From positions 799,799 through 863,798 of the forward strand of contig NZ_FRCB01000001.1 in NCBI RefSeq assembly GCF_900142765.1: a stretch of 64,000 nucleotides of DNA. The letters are read 5' to 3'. The notes beneath the pieces were generated by a model. It searched no databases and was not told the origin of the DNA. It was given only the letters and a program-made list of their open reading frames with translations. This document shows, in pieces, positions 35,111-43,995 of the stretch. Every line of letters begins with the position of its first letter. Positions within the stretch are counted from its first letter, which is position 1. The stretch is from Roseovarius litoreus. GTDB taxonomy: Bacteria; Pseudomonadota; Alphaproteobacteria; Rhodobacterales; Rhodobacteraceae. The position numbers and the translations under genes are program-made.

Positions 35111-36292
35111 TTATGCGGTGGCTTGGGTGGTCAGCGGCGACGCGGCGGCGGCCAGTTGCTTGCGCGGATCGAAGAACGGACGTTCCACCACGGTGGCGTT
35201 GGTTTCGCCGGAATGGGTCACCACTTCGAGCTGGGTGCCAAGTTCGGCGCAGTCGACCGAGACCATGGCCAGCGCGATGTTCTTGCCAAGCCGGGGCGAG
35301 TAGATCGCCGAGGTGACCTTGCCCACGCAGGCGCCGTCATGGTTGATCGGCCAGAAGGTCGTATTGGGGCCGGCCAGTTTCGGTCCGTCGATGACAAGGC
35401 CGATCTGCTTGCGGGTGATCCCGTTGTCGCGGATGCGCTGGAGGGCGAATTTGCCGATGAAGTCAGCCTCCATATCCAGGTTCACGAGCCGGTCGAGGCC
35501 CAGTTCGAACGGGTTGGTGTGGATGTCGGCATCGGCGTGATAGGAGAGCATGCCGCCCTCGATGCGCCGGATGCTGGATGTGTGACCCGGTTTCAGCCCA
35601 AAAGGCATGCCGGCGGCCATGATGCGTTCCCACAGGGCGTCGCCCTTGGTGCCGTCGCGCAGGTAGATCTCGTAGCCCAACTCGCTGGACCAGCCGGTGC
35701 GCGAGACGATGAGGGGGATGCCGTCCAGCTCCATCTCGCGGAGCCAGTAATAGCGCAGGTCCATGATCTCGTCGCCGAAGAGGGCGCGCATGATCTCGCC
35801 GGATTTGGGGCCTTGCAACTGCAGCGGAGACACGTCCGGCTCGCAGATCGAGACATCGAGGCCGGAATGCACGGCGACGCCCTGCGCCCAGAGCAGAATG
35901 TCGCTGTCGGCGAGCGAGAGCCAGAAGTGGTTTTCATCGAGCCGCAGGAGGATCGGATCGTTGAGGATGCCGCCTTCGGCATTGGTGATGAGCACGTATT
36001 TGCACTGACCCACGGCCATGTTGGACAGGTCGCGGGGGGTGAGCATCTGAACGAATTTCGCGGCGTCGGGGCCGGTGATCTCGACCTGACGTTCGACGGC
36101 GACATCGCACAGGATCGCGCAGTTCACGAGGTTCCAGAAGTTCTGTTCCGGATCGCCGAAATCTCGCGGGATATACATGTGGTTGTAGACCGAGAAGCCC
36201 GTCGCACCCCAGCGGACGGTCGCATCGAAATAGGGGGATTTGCGGATCTGGGTTCCAAAGCCGAAGTCATGTGGTTGCATCATGTCGTTCAC
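35111..36292 (-). CDS. dmdA: Aminomethyltransferase-fold protein, probable DMSP demethylase DmdA, 393 aa
   Basis: DmdA moves a methyl group from dimethylsulfoniopropionate to tetrahydrofolate, leaving methylmercaptopropionate. The protein has the GcvT fold and, from memory, follows the DmdA pattern closely: QIRKSPYFDATVRWGA, YNHMYIPRDF, VAERQVEITGPDAAKFVQML, and ENHFWLSLADSDILLWAQG. It also has IRRIEGGMLSYHADAD near residue 245. Close non-demethylating paralogues exist, so the call needs a clade test. Neighbouring ligase and hydratase genes support it. A 150-bp gap separates it from the Lrp-type regulator gene upstream. Confidence 0.75.
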   Translation of the reverse strand: MNDMMQPHDFGFGTQIRKSPYFDATVRWGATGFSVYNHMYIPRDFGDPEQNFWNLVNCAILCDVAVERQVEITGPDAAKFVQMLTPRDLSNMAVGQCKYVLITNAEGGILNDPILLRLDENHFWLSLADSDILLWAQGVAVHSGLDVSICEPDVSPLQLQGPKSGEIMRALFGDEIMDLRYYWLREMELDGIPLIVSRTGWSSELGYEIYLRDGTKGDALWERIMAAGMPFGLKPGHTSSIRRIEGGMLSYHADADIHTNPFELGLDRLVNLDMEADFIGKFALQRIRDNGITRKQIGLVIDGPKLAGPNTTFWPINHDGACVGKVTSAIYSPRLGKNIALAMVSVDCAELGTQLEVVTHSGETNATVVERPFFDPRKQLAAAASPLTTQATA

Positions 36293-36399
36293 CCTGTTCT
36301 GCGCCGGATTGCTGCCCGGAGCGGCGTTGCTGATGAGCAGGGCGTATCCTGTTTCGGGGTGTAAGCGTGGCCTGAAAACGCGGGCTTTGCAGACCGATC

Positions 36400-36416
36400 A
36401 GGCCGGGATTCGGCCT
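36400..36416 (-). terminator. Small hairpin between the Lrp-type gene and dmdA
   Basis: AGGCCG / CGGCCT with a 5-nt loop lies 27 bp after the regulator's stop codon. It is short and lacks a U-run. If active, it would separate regulator and dmdA transcripts. Confidence 0.3.
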
Positions 36417-36442
36417 GTTGGCGACCAAATGGACTTGACGCC

Positions 36443-36937
36443 TTATCGGGCGGTATGCGCGACCAGTTTGGCGAGGTTGGGTTGCTCGGCCTTGATGAGG
36501 CGGGTGGCGAAATAGGTCATGTACCGATCGATGCCCAGATCGGCAGACAGAAGATCCTCCATCACATCCTGAAAGGTGCTCAGGCTGGGGGTGACAACGG
36601 TCATGATATAGTCGATCCCGCCGCCTGTCGCGACACAGTTGATGATCGCATCAATGCCCGCGATATGATTTTCGAACCGGTCGAAATCGGTTTTGCGGTG
36701 GTGCGTGAGCGAGACCGTCACCACGACGCGGGTCGTATCCACCACGCGATCAAGCGCGATATCGGCGTGATAGCCGCTGATATATCCGGCTGCGCGCAGC
36801 CGGGTCAGGCGCGCCCAGCACGGGGTGGGAGACAGGTTCACGAGTTCGGCCAGCTTGGTCTTGCTCAGCTGGCCGTATTTCTGAACAGCGGTCAGAATGC
36901 GGATGTCCGCCGCATCCAATCCATTTCGTTCTCGCAT
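36443..36937 (-). CDS. Lrp/AsnC family transcriptional regulator, 164 aa
   Basis: The N-terminal winged helix (LDAADIRILTAVQKYGQLSKTKLAELVNL) is followed by an Lrp dimer/effector RAM domain from residue ~65. Lrp-type proteins bind amino acids or related small molecules. Its position directly in front of the DmdA-like gene on the same strand makes it the likely local regulator. The ligand is unknown. The ATG at 36937 is the first good start. Confidence 0.88.
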   Translation of the reverse strand: MRERNGLDAADIRILTAVQKYGQLSKTKLAELVNLSPTPCWARLTRLRAAGYISGYHADIALDRVVDTTRVVVTVSLTHHRKTDFDRFENHIAGIDAIINCVATGGGIDYIMTVVTPSLSTFQDVMEDLLSADLGIDRYMTYFATRLIKAEQPNLAKLVAHTAR

Positions 36938-37097
36938 CGCACCCTGCTTCCTGCATGCCGAAGACCCGAAAGCAGCGCCCGAAGATCGCGGCGCCTTGCG
37001 TTCGCGGCGATTATGCCGCCATGCAGACCGGAATTGAGGGAATTTTGCGACAGCTTAGGGGGTTGCAGCGTCACTTTGGGCGGATCGCGTCGATACC

Positions 37098-38405
37098 TCA
37101 GAGCACATAGCGCGACAGATCGGCGGATTTCATAAGCTCACCCAGATTGGCGTCGACGAAGGCAGCATCCACGGTCACGGTATCGCCGGCACGGTCGGGG
37201 GCGGTGAAGCTGAGGTCTTCGAACACCCGCTCCATCACGGTGTAAAGCCGCCGCGCGCCGATATTCTCGACCGATTGATTGACCTCGGCTGCGATTTTGG
37301 CCAGCGCCGCGATGCCATCTTCGGTAAACGTCACGGTGACATCCTCGGTTCCCATGAGCGCGGTATATTGCCGGGTCAGGGCATTGTCGGTCTCGGTCAG
37401 GATGCGCACGAAATCCTCTTCGGTGAGGGCGCGCAACTCGACCCGGATGGGAAGGCGGCCCTGAAGCTCGGGGAGCAGATCCGAGGGTTTGGCGATATGG
37501 AAGGCGCCCGAGGCGATGAACAGGATATGGTCAGTCTTGACCGGGCCGTATTTGGTGGACACGGTCGTGCCTTCGATCAGGGGCAGCAGATCGCGCTGCA
37601 CGCCTTCGCGGCTGACATCGCCGCCGCGCGCATCGGAGCGAGCGCAGACCTTGTCGATCTCGTCCAGAAAGACGATGCCGTTCTGTTCAACCGCTTCGAG
37701 TGCTGTCTTGTGGACAGTGTCGTCATCCAGCAGCTTGTCGGCCTCTTCGCTGATGAGCGCCTCGTAGCTTTCGGAGACAGTCATCTTCTTGCGCACGGTG
37801 CGCCCGCCGAACGCCTTTCCGAAGATATCGCCGAGATTCATCATCCCCATCTGGCTGCCGGGCTGACCGGGAATGTCCATCATCCCCAAGGGGTTCGATT
37901 GATCGGCGACATCCAGTTCGATCACGGTATCGTCCAGCAGGCCGTCGCGCAGTTTCTTGCGAAACATCTCGCGCGTGGACTCGCGGGCGTCTTCGCCGGC
38001 GATGGCGGCGATCACCCGGTCTTCGGCCTGTTGATGGGCCTTGGATTTGACGTCCTCGCGCATGTAGTCGCGGGTCTGGGCGATGGCGCTGTCCACCAGA
38101 TCGCGGATGATCTGTTCGACATCGCGGCCGACATAGCCGACTTCGGTGAACTTGGTCGCTTCGACCTTGATGAAGGGCGCGCGGGCGAGTTTGGCCAGAC
38201 GGCGGGAAATCTCGGTCTTGCCGACGCCGGTGGGGCCGATCATCAGAATGTTCTTGGGATACACCTCGTCGCGCAGATCGTCGGCCAGCTGCTTGCGGCG
38301 CCAGCGGTTGCGCAGGGCCACGGCGGTGGCGCGCTTGGCGTCCTTTTGGCCGATGATGAAACGGTCGAGTTCCGAGACGATCTCGCGCGGGGTCAGGTCG
38401 GTCAT
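37098..38405 (-). CDS. hslU: ATP-dependent protease ATPase subunit HslU, 435 aa
   Basis: It unfolds substrates and feeds them to HslV. Walker A is [15 protein letters not shown] near residue 58, Walker B is [12 protein letters not shown] near residue 250, and an I domain lies between. The C-terminus DLSRYVL is the HslV-activating tail. It overlaps hslV by 4 bp. ClpX-like length is excluded by the HslU tail. Confidence 0.97.
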   Translation of the reverse strand: MTDLTPREIVSELDRFIIGQKDAKRATAVALRNRWRRKQLADDLRDEVYPKNILMIGPTGVGKTEISRRLAKLARAPFIKVEATKFTEVGYVGRDVEQIIRDLVDSAIAQTRDYMREDVKSKAHQQAEDRVIAAIAGEDARESTREMFRKKLRDGLLDDTVIELDVADQSNPLGMMDIPGQPGSQMGMMNLGDIFGKAFGGRTVRKKMTVSESYEALISEEADKLLDDDTVHKTALEAVEQNGIVFLDEIDKVCARSDARGGDVSREGVQRDLLPLIEGTTVSTKYGPVKTDHILFIASGAFHIAKPSDLLPELQGRLPIRVELRALTEEDFVRILTETDNALTRQYTALMGTEDVTVTFTEDGIAALAKIAAEVNQSVENIGARRLYTVMERVFEDLSFTAPDRAGDTVTVDAAFVDANLGELMKSADLSRYVL

Positions 38406-38956
38406 TTGGAAATGCTTTCTACGGTCAGGTTGCCGTTGGTATAGACACAGATATCGGCGGCGATGGCCATGGCGTCGCGGGCTATCTGTTCGGCGCTGCG
38501 GTCGCTGTCCATCATGCCGCGCGCAGCGGCCAAGGCGTAATTGCCGCCCGAGCCGATCGCGGTGACATCATGTTCAGGCTCGAGCACGTCGCCGGCGCCG
38601 GTGATGACATAGATCTGATCGCCATCGGTGACGATCAGCATGGCTTCGAGTTTCTGGAGGTATTTGTCGGTGCGCCAGTCCTTGGCCAGGGCGACGCAGG
38701 CGCGCTGCAGCTGTCCGGGGGTTGCTTCGAGCTTGGATTCGAGACGTTCGAGCAGGGTGAAGGCATCGGCGGTCGAGCCGGCAAAGCCCGCAACCACGTC
38801 ATAACCACCGGGGGACAGGCGGCGCACCTTGCGGGCGCTGCCCTTGATGACGGTGTCGCCAAGGCTGACCTGTCCGTCACCGGCCACCACGACGGTTCCG
38901 GCCTTTTTCACGCCGATGATGGTTGTGCCGTGCCAGCCGGGAAATTCTTTGCGCAT
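38402..38956 (-). CDS. hslV: ATP-dependent protease subunit HslV, 184 aa
   Basis: This is the threonine-protease core of HslUV. The mature N-terminus starts at the Thr after WHG in [16 protein letters not shown], residue ~10, which is the catalytic residue. [22 protein letters not shown] follows. The start is preceded by GGAGG and by a heat-shock-like promoter. Together with hslU it forms a two-gene heat-shock operon. Confidence 0.97.
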   Translation of the reverse strand: MRKEFPGWHGTTIIGVKKAGTVVVAGDGQVSLGDTVIKGSARKVRRLSPGGYDVVAGFAGSTADAFTLLERLESKLEATPGQLQRACVALAKDWRTDKYLQKLEAMLIVTDGDQIYVITGAGDVLEPEHDVTAIGSGGNYALAAARGMMDSDRSAEQIARDAMAIAADICVYTNGNLTVESISK

Positions 38957-38980
38957 GGGGCCTCCGTTGGGTTTCCGCCT

Positions 38981-39009
38981 ATATGGAAGGGCGGTGGACA
39001 GGGTGCAAG
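38981..39009 (-). promoter_or_regulatory. RpoH-type heat-shock promoter of hslVU
   Basis: On the minus strand CTTGCA (39004-39009) and CCATAT (38981-38986) are separated by 17 bp. This fits the alphaproteobacterial RpoH pattern (CTTGAA-N16-17-CCACAT) with two mismatches. The start codon lies ~25 bp downstream. Confidence 0.45.
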
Positions 39010-39016
39010 GGGCGCA

Positions 39017-40165
39017 TCAGCCCAGCAGATCGCGGGCGATCCGGGCGAAGATGCGGGTGCCGATCGGGATCAGATCGTCGGGAAAGTCGTAATCGGGGTT
39101 ATGCAGAGCCGCATGATCCGCGCCTGCGCCCAGAAACAGCATGGCGGCTTTCGCGGAGTGGCAGAAGCGCCCGAAATCCTCGGAGGCGCGCATCGGCAGG
39201 CCCGATCCGTCATGCGACATGCCGAGTGCATCGAGCGCCTTGCGGATATGGGCCGTCGCCTCGGGGTGGTTTTCGGAATGCAGGAAAATGTCTTGAAAGC
39301 CGTGATCGGCGGTCAGGCCGTGCTGCGTGGCGGTGTGGTGCAGCAGATCGAGCGCGGTGCTGCAAAGCGCGTCCATTCGGTCATCTGTGAGGGTGCGCAG
39401 CGTCGCCATGATCGTGGCCTCGCCCGGTGCGATCCCGAAGGCGGCGGCGCCCAAATTGGCATGGGTCACGGTCACCAGCGCGAAATCGGCGTCCTGCGTG
39501 GTGCCATGGCCGAGGGCGGTCAGCGCAGGCATCAGGGTGCACAGGGCCGCCATCGGGGAGGTGCCGTTCTCGGGCTCGGAGGCATGGGCGGTCTTGCCCG
39601 TGAGCCGGGCCAACAGCCCACGCGAGGCGCAGTTCACCGGCCCTTCGGCTAGCCCGACATGGCCCAGGGGCAGGCCCGGCATGTTATGCAGGGAAAAGGC
39701 GAAATCAGGTGAAACAGTGTCGAATTGCGGGTCCGCGATCACCGCTTGCGCCCCGGCGCCGGTTTCTTCGGCAGGCTGGAACAACAGCACGACGCGACCG
39801 CGCGCGGGACGCTGGCGGGACAGAAGGCGCGCGAGGCCCATGAGGATCGTCATATGCCCGTCATGACCGCACAGATGCCCGGTGCCGGGATAGGCGGAGC
39901 GGTGGGGGCTTTCCGAAAGCTCTTGGATCGGGAGGGCATCCAGTTCGGCGCGGAAGAGGACGGTTGGGCCGGGATCGGTGCCCTGATAGATCGCGGCGAT
40001 GCCATGCCCGCCAAGATCGGTCAGGATGTCATCGGGTGCCTGCGCGTCCAGAGCGGTGAGAATACGGCGGGCGGTCTGCGCTTCATGTCCCGAAACCTCG
40101 GGGTGGCGGTGCAGATCGCGGCGCAAGGCGGTCAGATCCGCGATATCGGAATTGCTGAGCATCAT
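39017..40165 (-). CDS. M20 family metal-dependent amidohydrolase, 382 aa
   Basis: It belongs to the M20 peptidase group that removes N-acyl groups from amino acids or hippurate-like substrates. Conserved metal residues are in GHLCGHDGHMTILMG near residue 98, PAEETGAGA near residue 132, and SLHNMPG near residue 160. DLHRHPEVSGHE at the N-terminus is typical. A dimerisation lid domain follows. Substrate is not evident. It is 79 bp downstream of trxA and 61 bp upstream of hslV. Confidence 0.85.
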   Translation of the reverse strand: MMLSNSDIADLTALRRDLHRHPEVSGHEAQTARRILTALDAQAPDDILTDLGGHGIAAIYQGTDPGPTVLFRAELDALPIQELSESPHRSAYPGTGHLCGHDGHMTILMGLARLLSRQRPARGRVVLLFQPAEETGAGAQAVIADPQFDTVSPDFAFSLHNMPGLPLGHVGLAEGPVNCASRGLLARLTGKTAHASEPENGTSPMAALCTLMPALTALGHGTTQDADFALVTVTHANLGAAAFGIAPGEATIMATLRTLTDDRMDALCSTALDLLHHTATQHGLTADHGFQDIFLHSENHPEATAHIRKALDALGMSHDGSGLPMRASEDFGRFCHSAKAAMLFLGAGADHAALHNPDYDFPDDLIPIGTRIFARIARDLLG

Positions 40166-40191
40166 GGGCCTTTTGTCACCTGTCCGGGGGC

Positions 40192-40219
40192 AAAAGAAAA
40201 GGGCCGCAAGCGCGGCCCC
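40192..40219 (-). terminator. Rho-independent terminator after trxA
   Basis: On the minus strand GGGCCGC-GCTT-GCGGCCC forms a 7-bp GC stem with a 4-nt loop and is followed by TTTTCTTTTG. It lies 26 bp past the trxA stop. Confidence 0.85.
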
Positions 40220-40244
40220 TTCAACATCAACTGTACAGCACCGA

Positions 40245-40565
40245 TCAGATGCTGCTTTCGATCCAGTTTTGCAGCGCGGCCTTGGGGGCGGCGCCAGCGC
40301 GGTTCGAGATCACCTCGCCATTCTTGAAGATGAACAGCGCCGGGATGCCGCGGACGCCCATGGCGGCGGCCGTGTTCGGGTTGCTGTCAACGTCGATCTT
40401 GGCGATCTTGACCTTGCCGCCCATTTCTTCGGACAGTTCTTCGAGGGCCGGGCCGATCTGCTTGCACGGGCCACACCATTCGGCCCAGAAATCGACCACG
40501 ACGGGAATGTCGGAGTTCTTAACTTCTGCGTCGAATGTCTCGTCTGTTACGGCTACGGTGCCCAT
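40245..40565 (-). CDS. trxA: Thioredoxin, 106 aa
   Basis: This is the general cytoplasmic dithiol reductant. The active site WCGPC sits in [15 protein letters not shown] near residue 30 and the cis-proline in RGIPALFIF near residue 74. The ATG at 40565 follows AGGAGA. It is the last gene after addA, 58 bp away, and has its own terminator. Confidence 0.96.
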   Translation of the reverse strand: MGTVAVTDETFDAEVKNSDIPVVVDFWAEWCGPCKQIGPALEELSEEMGGKVKIAKIDVDSNPNTAAAMGVRGIPALFIFKNGEVISNRAGAAPKAALQNWIESSI

Positions 40566-40623
40566 TTTATGTCTCCTGACAGGAATTGATTTGACCAGAA
40601 CGTATGGAGCGTGACGGGGAGCG

Positions 40624-43600
40624 TCAAGCGGTTGGCGTGTCACGCAGCGCCTTTGTCACAAGATCGTGCGGCAACAGGGTCAGCGTGGCGTTGCGTGTCC
40701 AGAGAAGACCGGTTTCTACGGGTCGGTCGGGATAGATCAGGGCAAGGGCGTTGGCATAGGCCCCCATCTGTCGCAAAAGCGCCGAGGGCACATGCTCGGC
40801 CGTGTCGGGAACGCCGGCGTTGGTCTTGAAATCGACGGCAAGCACCCGGTCGGGGGAGATCAGCAGCCGGTCGATGATCCCGTGAATGCGGCGGCCACCC
40901 AGGGCATCGAGGCTGGCCGAGACCGGCACCTCGCATAGCGCATCGGGCTGGAACAGAAACTGAAGCGACGGTTTGGTCAGCACCTTTTCGGCCTCGGCCA
41001 GGAGCAGGTGAAGTTCCTCGCCTTCGGCCGCATCAGAGCCGTTCGACAAGAGCTTCCCGGCTGTCTCTGGCCAGTCGGATTGCGGCACGGTGGGCAAAAA
41101 TTCGAGCAGACGGTGGATCTGCCGACCGCGGCGCTTGGCGGCGTCCTCATCGAGCCCGCGCTCGTCCGGCAGCGCCTTGTCGCCGCCCAGATCGGATGGC
41201 TTGAGGGTTTCGGGTGGCAGGACCGGAGGTGGCGCCGGCTGTTGGAAATGCGCAGGCAGGGGCGTGGTGGAATGCGTTGCGTCCCGAGGCGGATCAGAGA
41301 CTGTTCCGGCCCAATCGCCATGTTCCAGCCGCAAGCCCTGTCCCAGATCGAAATCATGAGCGGTGGCGCCAGCCGCCTGCAGACCGGTCTGCACCTTTTC
41401 ATACCAAGCCTCGCCATTCTTTCCCAGATCGCCGGCAGCGGCCACGATCAGCCATGTTTCGGCGCGGGTCATGGCGACATAGAGCAGGCGATCCCGTTCC
41501 GCGCGCTCGGCGTTGCGGGCGGCATCGCTGGCGCGCACAATCGCGGCGGGCGCCTCGCCCCCTGCGCTGCGCCAGAAGGCGGTTCCGTTGCTGGTCGTGA
41601 TCTGGTCGCGGATGCGGATATCGCGCTTGGCGGTATCGGGCAGGATGACCACGGGCGCTTCGAGCCCCTTGGCGCCATGCACCGTCATTACCCGGATCCT
41701 GTTTCCGGCGCTGTCCATCTGGCGCTTGATTTCCAGATCGTCGGTTTCCATCCAGACCAGAAACCCGGTCAGACTGTCCACGGCGCGCTGTTCATAGGCC
41801 ATCGCCTGCATCAAAAGCGCGTCGATGCCATCTTCGGCCTCGGCGCCAAGGCGAGCCAGCAGTTTGCGGCGCCCGTCGTGGCGGGTCAGGATGCGTTCGA
41901 TCAGATCATAGGGGCGCAGATAATCGGCCTTGCGGCGCAGATCGTCCAAAACGGCCATCGTTTCGGGAAAATCCGATGCCCGGTCGCGAAGCGCCGCCCA
42001 AAGATAGTGCTGCGTGCGCTTATGGGCGAGATCGAAAAGCTGCGCCTCGGACCAGCCGAAGAGCGGTGATCGCAGGGCGGTGGCGAGCGACAGGTCATCC
42101 TCGGGCGTGGCGAGAAAGGACAGGAGCGCCGCAAGATCCTTGACCGCCAGTTCCGCCCCCACCTTGAGCCGGTCTGCCCCTGCAATGGGCAGGTTTTGTG
42201 TCTTGCATTCGCGGATCAGCTCGTGAAACAGGCTCGAGCGGCGCTGCACCAGGATCAGGATATCGCCGGGCCGGATCGGTCGCAGGCCCGAGGGAGAGGT
42301 CTTGTCGGGAATGGGCTGTTTGTCATCCACCATGCGGCGGATCGTGCGGGCGATTTGACGGGCGAGAAGCGTGGCGGGATCGTTGGCGGCCTTCACATCC
42401 ACCGGCATGTGCCATTCGGGATCCTCGTCCTGATCGGGCTTTTCGATCACCGGCCACAGATCGACCCGGCCGGGCAGATCGGATTTGAACGCCTTGTGAC
42501 CCTGTTCCGGCGTAAAACCGCTATCACGGCTATTGGCGAAGGTATGATCGACAAGGTCCAGAATGGCGCTGGAGGAACGGAAGGAATATTCCATCTCCAT
42601 GTCCTGAAGCGGCTGGCCGGTGGCGCGCAGACGGGTGGCGAAATCGTCCTTCATGCGGTCGAATTCGCCCGGATCGGCGCCTTGGAAGGAATAGATCGAC
42701 TGTTTCTTGTCGCCCACCACGAAGATCGTGCGCGTCACGTCGGCGCGCGCGCCCTGACCGCTGGTGAATTCCTGCGCCAGGCGCTCGATCACCTGCCATT
42801 GCACGGGGCTGGTATCCTGTGCCTCGTCCACAAGAATATGATCGATACCGCCATCCAGCCGGAAGAGAACCCAGGCCGCGACGGCGGGATCGGTGAGCAA
42901 TTGACGCGCGCGCAGAATCAGATCGTCGAAATCCAGCCAGCCGCGCAGGGCCTTGGCGCGGTCATAGGCGGTGAGAAAGACGCGGGCAAATTCGTGCAGC
43001 GTGCGGGTTTTCTGGATCGTGGCGAGGGCGAGACGGGCGTCGCGCGCCTCTTCGACGCGGGCCATCCATTGGTCGATCTGGGGCATGATCGCATCGATGG
43101 GGGCGCGGCCTGCTTTGGTTGGAAAAGAGCCTATCTTGGCGGAAAACGGCTCTTTTGCGCTATCGCCAAAGAGAAAGACGGATTCGAGAACAGGCAGAGC
43201 AGAGGCATCCAGCCTGTCGATGGACGCAAGGCGCAGTGCTGCTTTCTGGTCATTGGTGCCACTGGCCCGAAGCGCCGGGAGCAGTTGGTCCAAGAGGTCC
43301 TGTTCGCTGCCCAGAAATACGCGTGCGGTGATGTCATCAAGCGTCAGGCTGCCGGGCTGTCCCAAGGCTTGGGCCAGTGCGTCATCGCTGCACGGGGTGT
43401 CGAACAGGGTGCGGTGCCGGACGATTTCCGCAGTGATATCGTCAAGGGATTCGCCGCCATAATGCCGGGCGAAGGCATAAAGCGTGGCGGCGTCGGGGCC
43501 GCTCGCGATGGCTTCGGTGATCTCGGAGCGCAGAAGCGAGGCGGTGCGGTCCTCCATCTCGGTGAACTGCGGGCTGATGCCAGCCTCGAGCGGGAAGCGG

Positions 43601-43995
43601 CGCAGAAGACCGGCGCAGAACGAGTGGATCGTCTGAATTTTCAGACCGCCCGGAGCCTCGATCGCGCGGGCAAAGAGACGGCGGGCCTTGCGCAGGGTAT
43701 CGGCGTCGATCAGGCCCTCATGGCCCAGATCCTGCAATTCCCGAGACAGGCGGTCATCGGGCAGCATCGCCCATTGGCCAAGCCGCTTGAACAGACGGTT
43801 CTGCATCTCGCTGGCGGCGGCCTTGGTGTAGGTCAGGCACAGGATGTGCCGGGGATCGACATCTTCGAGCAGCAGGCGCGCGACACGGTCGGTCAATACG
43901 CGCGTCTTGCCCGACCCGGCATTTGCCGACAGCCAGGTGGAGCGATCGGGGCGCGCGGCGTCGATTTGCCGTTGGGTGGCTTCGTTGCGGGCCAT
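40624..43995 (-). CDS. addA: Double-strand break repair helicase-nuclease AddA, 1123 aa
   Basis: It is the UvrD-like helicase and one nuclease of AddAB, which resects broken DNA ends for RecA. The Walker [20 protein letters not shown] lies near residue 25, [11 protein letters not shown] near residue 385, and [20 protein letters not shown] follows. The C-terminal RecB-type nuclease has [13 protein letters not shown]. The ATG at 43995 overlaps the addB stop by one base (TGATG). AddAB takes the place of RecBCD in this group. Confidence 0.95.
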   Translation of the reverse strand: MARNEATQRQIDAARPDRSTWLSANAGSGKTRVLTDRVARLLLEDVDPRHILCLTYTKAAASEMQNRLFKRLGQWAMLPDDRLSRELQDLGHEGLIDADTLRKARRLFARAIEAPGGLKIQTIHSFCAGLLRRFPLEAGISPQFTEMEDRTASLLRSEITEAIASGPDAATLYAFARHYGGESLDDITAEIVRHRTLFDTPCSDDALAQALGQPGSLTLDDITARVFLGSEQDLLDQLLPALRASGTNDQKAALRLASIDRLDASALPVLESVFLFGDSAKEPFSAKIGSFPTKAGRAPIDAIMPQIDQWMARVEEARDARLALATIQKTRTLHEFARVFLTAYDRAKALRGWLDFDDLILRARQLLTDPAVAAWVLFRLDGGIDHILVDEAQDTSPVQWQVIERLAQEFTSGQGARADVTRTIFVVGDKKQSIYSFQGADPGEFDRMKDDFATRLRATGQPLQDMEMEYSFRSSSAILDLVDHTFANSRDSGFTPEQGHKAFKSDLPGRVDLWPVIEKPDQDEDPEWHMPVDVKAANDPATLLARQIARTIRRMVDDKQPIPDKTSPSGLRPIRPGDILILVQRRSSLFHELIRECKTQNLPIAGADRLKVGAELAVKDLAALLSFLATPEDDLSLATALRSPLFGWSEAQLFDLAHKRTQHYLWAALRDRASDFPETMAVLDDLRRKADYLRPYDLIERILTRHDGRRKLLARLGAEAEDGIDALLMQAMAYEQRAVDSLTGFLVWMETDDLEIKRQMDSAGNRIRVMTVHGAKGLEAPVVILPDTAKRDIRIRDQITTSNGTAFWRSAGGEAPAAIVRASDAARNAERAERDRLLYVAMTRAETWLIVAAAGDLGKNGEAWYEKVQTGLQAAGATAHDFDLGQGLRLEHGDWAGTVSDPPRDATHSTTPLPAHFQQPAPPPVLPPETLKPSDLGGDKALPDERGLDEDAAKRRGRQIHRLLEFLPTVPQSDWPETAGKLLSNGSDAAEGEELHLLLAEAEKVLTKPSLQFLFQPDALCEVPVSASLDALGGRRIHGIIDRLLISPDRVLAVDFKTNAGVPDTAEHVPSALLRQMGAYANALALIYPDRPVETGLLWTRNATLTLLPHDLVTKALRDTPTA

